Origin: Bacillota bacterium
Lineage (GTDB): Bacteria; Bacillota_I; Bacilli_A; Erysipelotrichales; Erysipelotrichaceae
Direction of reading: 5' to 3'
Length of the DNA: 8,906 bases
NCBI GenBank assembly: GCA_023426935.1
Contig: JAEZBR010000001.1
Coordinates: 1-8,906, forward strand
The position numbers and the translations under genes were made by a program. Under the pieces are notes generated by a model. The model was not told where the DNA came from and did not search any database. It saw only the letters and a list, made by a program, of their open reading frames with translations. Positions 6,462 to 8,906 of the stretch are shown piece after piece; position 1 is the stretch's first letter; each line of letters begins with the position of its first letter.

Positions 6462-6784
6462 TTATTGGCACCCCGCATGCTAACTTTGAAAGTCGGTTTT
6501 TGATTACTGGCAAAAACCGAATAGGAAACATAATACCGCTTCGTGTCGATTGTGATCCCGTAATTTTCTTCTAGATACTCCAGACTTTCCGGATATCTTC
6601 CCTCGATTGCATAACAAGTCACGATTGACTGATCGATTGCTGAAGTAAGAACCTCTTGCCCATTTTTACTTTGTTTATGCGCAATCATTCTACTGAATGA
6701 CATTCCTAAGATAATTAAGACTAAAACACTGATCACAATTATCATAGGATAAGCAATCTTAATTTTATGGCGATAGAGTTTCAT
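6458..6784 (-). CDS. Small pilin-like membrane protein with CYAIEGRYP motif
   Basis: 108 residues: a basic N-terminus (MKLYRHKIKIAYP), a hydrophobic helix (about 12-32), an amphipathic helix, then CYAIEGRYPESLEYL (57-71), NYGI, and a terminal beta part (YVSYSVFASNQKP). A helix ending in a short YP-x-SL turn is typical of the major-pilin/GspG layout, in which the residues after the helix read as G-x-YP. There is no Gly-1/Glu+5 prepilin site. It follows the PilC-like gene by one base, with only a weak ribosome binding site (TTGGGAT), so reinitiation after the PilC stop is likely. By position next to pilC it could be the main subunit, but it is unusually short for that. Confidence 0.7.
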   Translation of the reverse strand: MKLYRHKIKIAYPMIIVISVLVLIILGMSFSRMIAHKQSKNGQEVLTSAIDQSIVTCYAIEGRYPESLEYLEENYGITIDTKRYYVSYSVFASNQKPTFKVSMRGANK

Positions 6785-6785
6785 A

Positions 6786-7829
6786 CTATCCCAATACCGC
6801 CAGGATTCCTAATAACGGTAAGATAACCGCTAAAAGGATGATTCCTACGACCACCGCTAAAACCCCTACTAAAGTTGGCTCTAAAACAGCCAACAAATGA
6901 GTGAGGATGGTGTTAACTTCGTCATGATACATCGCTGCTAATTTCTTTAAAGTCTTAACTTCGGTTCCGGTCATCTGCCCGACCTGAATCATTTTTAGAT
7001 GTAAGGGTTCGAATAGTTTCTGATTGTTAACCGCCTTGGAAAATGTAACTCCGGAAGCCATTTCTTTTTCAATTGCGATCATCTTCTCTTTATCTTCTTT
7101 ATTATCCAAAGTATCTTTGACTAAATCCATCGCATCTTTGACTTGATAACCGCTGTCTAGTAATAAAGCCATCTCGGAAGCAAATCTTCCGGATGCATTC
7201 GCTGACTGCATTCTTTTAATTGACGGAATTAACTTACCTAAAATCCTAATGGCTTTTTTACTGTTACCCGTCTTGACCATGATTAAGAAAATAATCGCCA
7301 GTATTAACAAGAACCCGATAATCACTAAGGCCACATATCCCAAGATCACTCCGAAAGTTACATATTGATTTGTATTAATATCGACCCCTAGACCAGCGAA
7401 AACTTCCTTGAAGATCGGTAATACCTGTACTACCAAAATAATAATAACGATTGCCATCAAACCTAATAAAACGGCCGGATAGAGTAAAGCATGCTTGATA
7501 TTTTTTTGAATCTCGGCTTGGTTCTCATAATAAGTTGCTAGTTGTTCTGTCACTTCATCCAGTTTTCCGCTTACTTCACCGATTTTTACCATCGCCACTA
7601 AATAAGGCGGGAAGATTTTGGAATCACTCAAAGCTTCATTCAAAGTTCCTCGCGTTTCCAAACACTCAGAAATATGCACAAAATAATCACCGTATTTTGT
7701 ATCCGCATAGGTCTCTTTCAGACTTTGCATCCCTTGATGTAAAGGAATGCCGGCTTGTAGGATTACCGATAATTCATGGCAGAAGATTCCGCAATCTTCG
7801 TAATCCAAATACTTCTGAGAGTTTTTCAT
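6786..7829 (-). CDS. pilC: PilC/GspF-type inner-membrane platform protein
   Basis: Start set at MKNSQKYLDYED, one base after the preceding stop, because AAGGAGAT lies 9 nt upstream; the frame itself is open 27 codons further. The 347-residue product has two T2SSF (GspF) repeats. The first, about 12-110, contains HELSVILQAGIPLHQGM and GEVSGKLDEVTEQLATYYE; the second, about 215-310, contains EMALLLDSGYQVKDAM and VGQMTGTEVKTLKKLAAMY. Membrane helices lie near 116-138, 158-184 and 314-345. This is the normal PilC/ComGB arrangement, slightly shorter than Gram-negative PilC (about 400) and equal to ComGB. It is the platform on which the cytosolic ATPase acts to add or remove pilin subunits. Its ATPase partner is presumably the PilT-like protein five genes downstream. 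Confidence 0.92.
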   Translation of the reverse strand: MKNSQKYLDYEDCGIFCHELSVILQAGIPLHQGMQSLKETYADTKYGDYFVHISECLETRGTLNEALSDSKIFPPYLVAMVKIGEVSGKLDEVTEQLATYYENQAEIQKNIKHALLYPAVLLGLMAIVIIILVVQVLPIFKEVFAGLGVDINTNQYVTFGVILGYVALVIIGFLLILAIIFLIMVKTGNSKKAIRILGKLIPSIKRMQSANASGRFASEMALLLDSGYQVKDAMDLVKDTLDNKEDKEKMIAIEKEMASGVTFSKAVNNQKLFEPLHLKMIQVGQMTGTEVKTLKKLAAMYHDEVNTILTHLLAVLEPTLVGVLAVVVGIILLAVILPLLGILAVLG

Positions 7830-7830
7830 A

Positions 7831-8700
7831 CTAATAATCTCCTTCGGCGGTGTAGTCGCTCTGTGGATTCTGGTTGTCAAAAGTTGTGTCATACCAGATC
7901 CATTCTCCATTCACATAAACTTCATTCCATGCATGATAAACATCTTCACCATTCAAATATAAATTACCCATGACTAATCTAGTCGGAATATTATGGGCTC
8001 TTAACATCGCCGCAGTAATGGCAGCATAGTCAAAACAAATTCCTTTTCCTTTGGCCAAAACTTTATCGACATCCGGAACATAGCCGGACTGTACGGTTTT
8101 GGCCTTAGAATAATCATACGTCATGTGCGAAACGACATAGTTATAAACCAAGTCTACCCTCTCGCTATCATCCTTAGCGTCCGCACATAAGTCGTAAGAT
8201 ATTTTTACCGCATTGTCATAATTTGTATACCAAACATATAGATTGGGATAAACAAAGGTAATATTGTCATCTTCTAAAGATACGGATATCTCTTGAGCAT
8301 AACTGACTTCGTAATTACTATCGGAAGTATTTTTATAAACTACCAACGTATAATCGCCAGAACCCATTTGTAACGGGAAGACATCGTAATCGCCAGAAGT
8401 TGCTAAATCATATGTATATGTAGAATCCCCAGACACGATTCGAACTTTATATTTTGCGGACGAATCAGTGCAAGAAATCATGACATATCCTTGCGAAGTA
8501 TTTGACGCATCGATTGTGATTGGCTCTTGCCTATATACTACCGCCCCAGAAGCTTCCGGTTGTTTAGTGACAATCTCTCCGCTGTATTTGGTTGTAATAT
8601 CACTGCCGTCATTTTTAGTACACCCAGTTAGAATCAAACAAAAAATAAGAAAAATGTTTACTATCATGTATTTGTTTCTTTGAACCTTTAGAGTTTTCAT
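7831..8700 (-). CDS. Transglutaminase-like (Cys-His-Asp) lipoprotein
   Basis: First gene of the operon. The 289-residue version from ATG 8700 has a signal peptide ending in LTGC with lipidated Cys27; a shorter start (MIVNIFLIF) would keep the lipobox. No good Shine-Dalgarno precedes either, and the -10 element lies just upstream of 8700, so the start is uncertain. After a beta-rich N-terminal half (about 60-150) comes a transglutaminase-core domain: KGICFDYAAITAAML with Cys222, YHAWNEVYVNGEWIWYD with His256 and Asp271. The spacing fits the papain-like catalytic triad of the family. Such domains act as peptidases or crosslinking enzymes on proteins or peptidoglycan outside the cell. Linkage to pilC and pilin-like genes suggests it works on the envelope or on the filament, which is inference. 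The protein ends 21 residues after Asp271 at a TAG one base before pilC. Confidence 0.87.
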   Translation of the reverse strand: MKTLKVQRNKYMIVNIFLIFCLILTGCTKNDGSDITTKYSGEIVTKQPEASGAVVYRQEPITIDASNTSQGYVMISCTDSSAKYKVRIVSGDSTYTYDLATSGDYDVFPLQMGSGDYTLVVYKNTSDSNYEVSYAQEISVSLEDDNITFVYPNLYVWYTNYDNAVKISYDLCADAKDDSERVDLVYNYVVSHMTYDYSKAKTVQSGYVPDVDKVLAKGKGICFDYAAITAAMLRAHNIPTRLVMGNLYLNGEDVYHAWNEVYVNGEWIWYDTTFDNQNPQSDYTAEGDY

Positions 8701-8707
8701 CAAGAAC

Positions 8708-8716
8708 ATTATAACA
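8708..8716 (-). promoter_or_regulatory. Extended -10 promoter of the pilus-like operon
   Basis: On the minus strand 8716-8708 reads TGTTATAAT, a perfect extended -10 (TGn followed by TATAAT). No convincing -35 hexamer lies 16-18 bp upstream, which is acceptable for extended -10 promoters. A start about 7 nt downstream would fall at 8702-8700, on top of the ATG at 8700, which implies a leaderless or nearly leaderless message. Confidence 0.6.
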
Positions 8717-8719
8717 ACA

Positions 8720-8780
8720 TTTTTCGTAATAGTATTTATCCATTAAAAGTAAGCGTCAAGCGTTACCCATCTACGAAAAA
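8720..8780. repeat. 9-bp inverted repeat in the divergent promoter region
   Basis: TTTTTCGTA (8720-8728) and TACGAAAAA (8772-8780) are perfect inverse copies separated by 43 nt. The left copy lies just upstream of the operon's -10 element. The right copy lies 28 nt before the ribosome binding site of the rightward gene. Paired half-sites at this spacing could bind a dimeric regulator with looping, but the A/T-rich arms could also match by chance. Confidence 0.4.
8751..8764. repeat. 7-bp tandem direct repeat between divergent genes
   Basis: AAGCGTC (8751-8757) is followed directly by AAGCGTT (8758-8764). The copies differ only in the last base and lie at the centre of the inverted repeat. This could be an operator half-site pair; no known regulator site is recognised. 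Confidence 0.35.
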
Positions 8781-8824
8781 AGATAATTAAAGGCTAGGAT
8801 AACTGTTAAGGAGAACTATACTCT

Positions 8825-8906
8825 ATGACAGTAAATAAACATTCAGTGGATTGGGAAACAGAGATTAAAGAATATGATAACTGGAATAAAACGATGATAG
8901 AATTTC
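8825..8906 (+). CDS. Unidentified protein, first 27 codons only
   Basis: The frame begins at ATG 8825 with AAGGAG (8808-8813) 11 nt upstream and runs open off the window edge. The visible residues start MTVNKHSVDWETEIKEYDNW and are hydrophilic and acidic with no signal peptide, so a cytosolic protein is likely. It is too short to assign to a family. It is divergent from the pilus-like operon and shares its 124-nt intergenic region, so co-regulation is possible. Confidence 0.7.
   Translation, partial: MTVNKHSVDWETEIKEYDNWNKTMIEF

Larger units (their letters stand above)
1127..8700 (-). other. Ten-gene operon for a PilT-only type IV filament-like machine with cell-wall enzymes
   Basis: Ten genes on one strand have junctions of -20, 3, -1, 2, -11, -8, -4, 1 and 1 nt between neighbours, with no internal gap large enough for a promoter and a single terminator at the 3' end. 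An extended -10 precedes the first gene, with a divergent gene beyond it. The layout therefore argues for one transcript. The content joins an export/filament core (pilC, four pilin-like genes, pilT) to a lipoprotein transglutaminase, an Smr protein, a peptidoglycan bridge enzyme and a DUF885 lipoprotein. Whether all ten serve one process cannot be told from order alone; the last three may be housekeeping genes that share the promoter. Confidence 0.75.

Noticed and set aside
4163..7829. Interpretation as a standard competence comG operon
   Set aside because: ComGA would come first and be GspE-like, and ComGC would carry a clear FTLxEM prepilin motif. Here the ATPase is PilT-like and last, and no such motif is present.
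7535..7973. Two plus-strand open frames opposite pilC and the transglutaminase gene
   Set aside because: Antisense to well-supported coding sequence with clear family motifs; no ribosome binding site or promoter of their own.
8720..8780. Considered as a ComK-type box, given the pilin-like operon
   Set aside because: The arms are not the AAAA-N5-TTTT pairs expected of ComK sites.

Overview
The window looks like a chromosomal segment of a low-GC Gram-positive bacterium (Bacillota). The basis is strong AGGAGG-type ribosome binding sites, extended -10 promoters, two predicted lipoproteins, a FemAB-type peptidoglycan bridge enzyme, a CCA-encoding tRNA gene and a type IV pilus-like gene set of monoderm type with no secretin. 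An Erysipelotrichia- or Clostridia-like host is plausible, but I cannot fix the rank from this sequence.

Region 1 (1-453): the decayed edge of an integrative conjugative element. It holds the 3' end of a PcfB-like (DUF3801) gene, overlapping by ATGA a 62-residue open frame that matches only the N-terminus of a VirD4-type coupling protein. These remnants lie just beyond the 3' end of a tRNA-Arg(CCU) gene (454-530, minus), the usual side for integration into a tRNA. A terminator for the tRNA lies at 409-442.

Region 2 (531-1128): a palindromic TATAATTATA box that could serve as the -10 element in both directions, for the tRNA (leftward) and for an unrecognised 175-residue acidic protein (rightward). 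That gene ends in a bidirectional terminator shared with the convergent operon.

Region 3 (8716 down to 1127, minus strand): ten tightly packed genes, most overlapping or 1-3 nt apart, that look like one operon. In order of transcription they are a transglutaminase-like lipoprotein, a PilC/GspF-type inner-membrane platform protein, four small single-pass membrane proteins of pilin or pseudopilin type (one is DUF4860), a PilT-type hexameric ATPase, a stand-alone Smr-domain protein, a FemX/MurM-like aminoacyltransferase and a DUF885 lipoprotein peptidase. The core looks like a reduced type IV filament machine. Its only ATPase is PilT-like, there is no PilB/GspE or prepilin peptidase, and none of the four pilin-like proteins has a complete canonical G/FTLIE processing site. 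The flanking cell-wall and lipoprotein genes suggest envelope-linked work, but the function of the whole is unknown.

Region 4 (8701-8906): a divergent intergenic region with an extended -10 for the operon placed so close to the first ATG that the message may be leaderless, a 9-bp inverted repeat, a 7-bp tandem repeat, and the first 27 codons of an unidentified rightward gene.

Several start sites were moved downstream of the longest open frame because clear Shine-Dalgarno sequences and tight gene junctions support the later starts.
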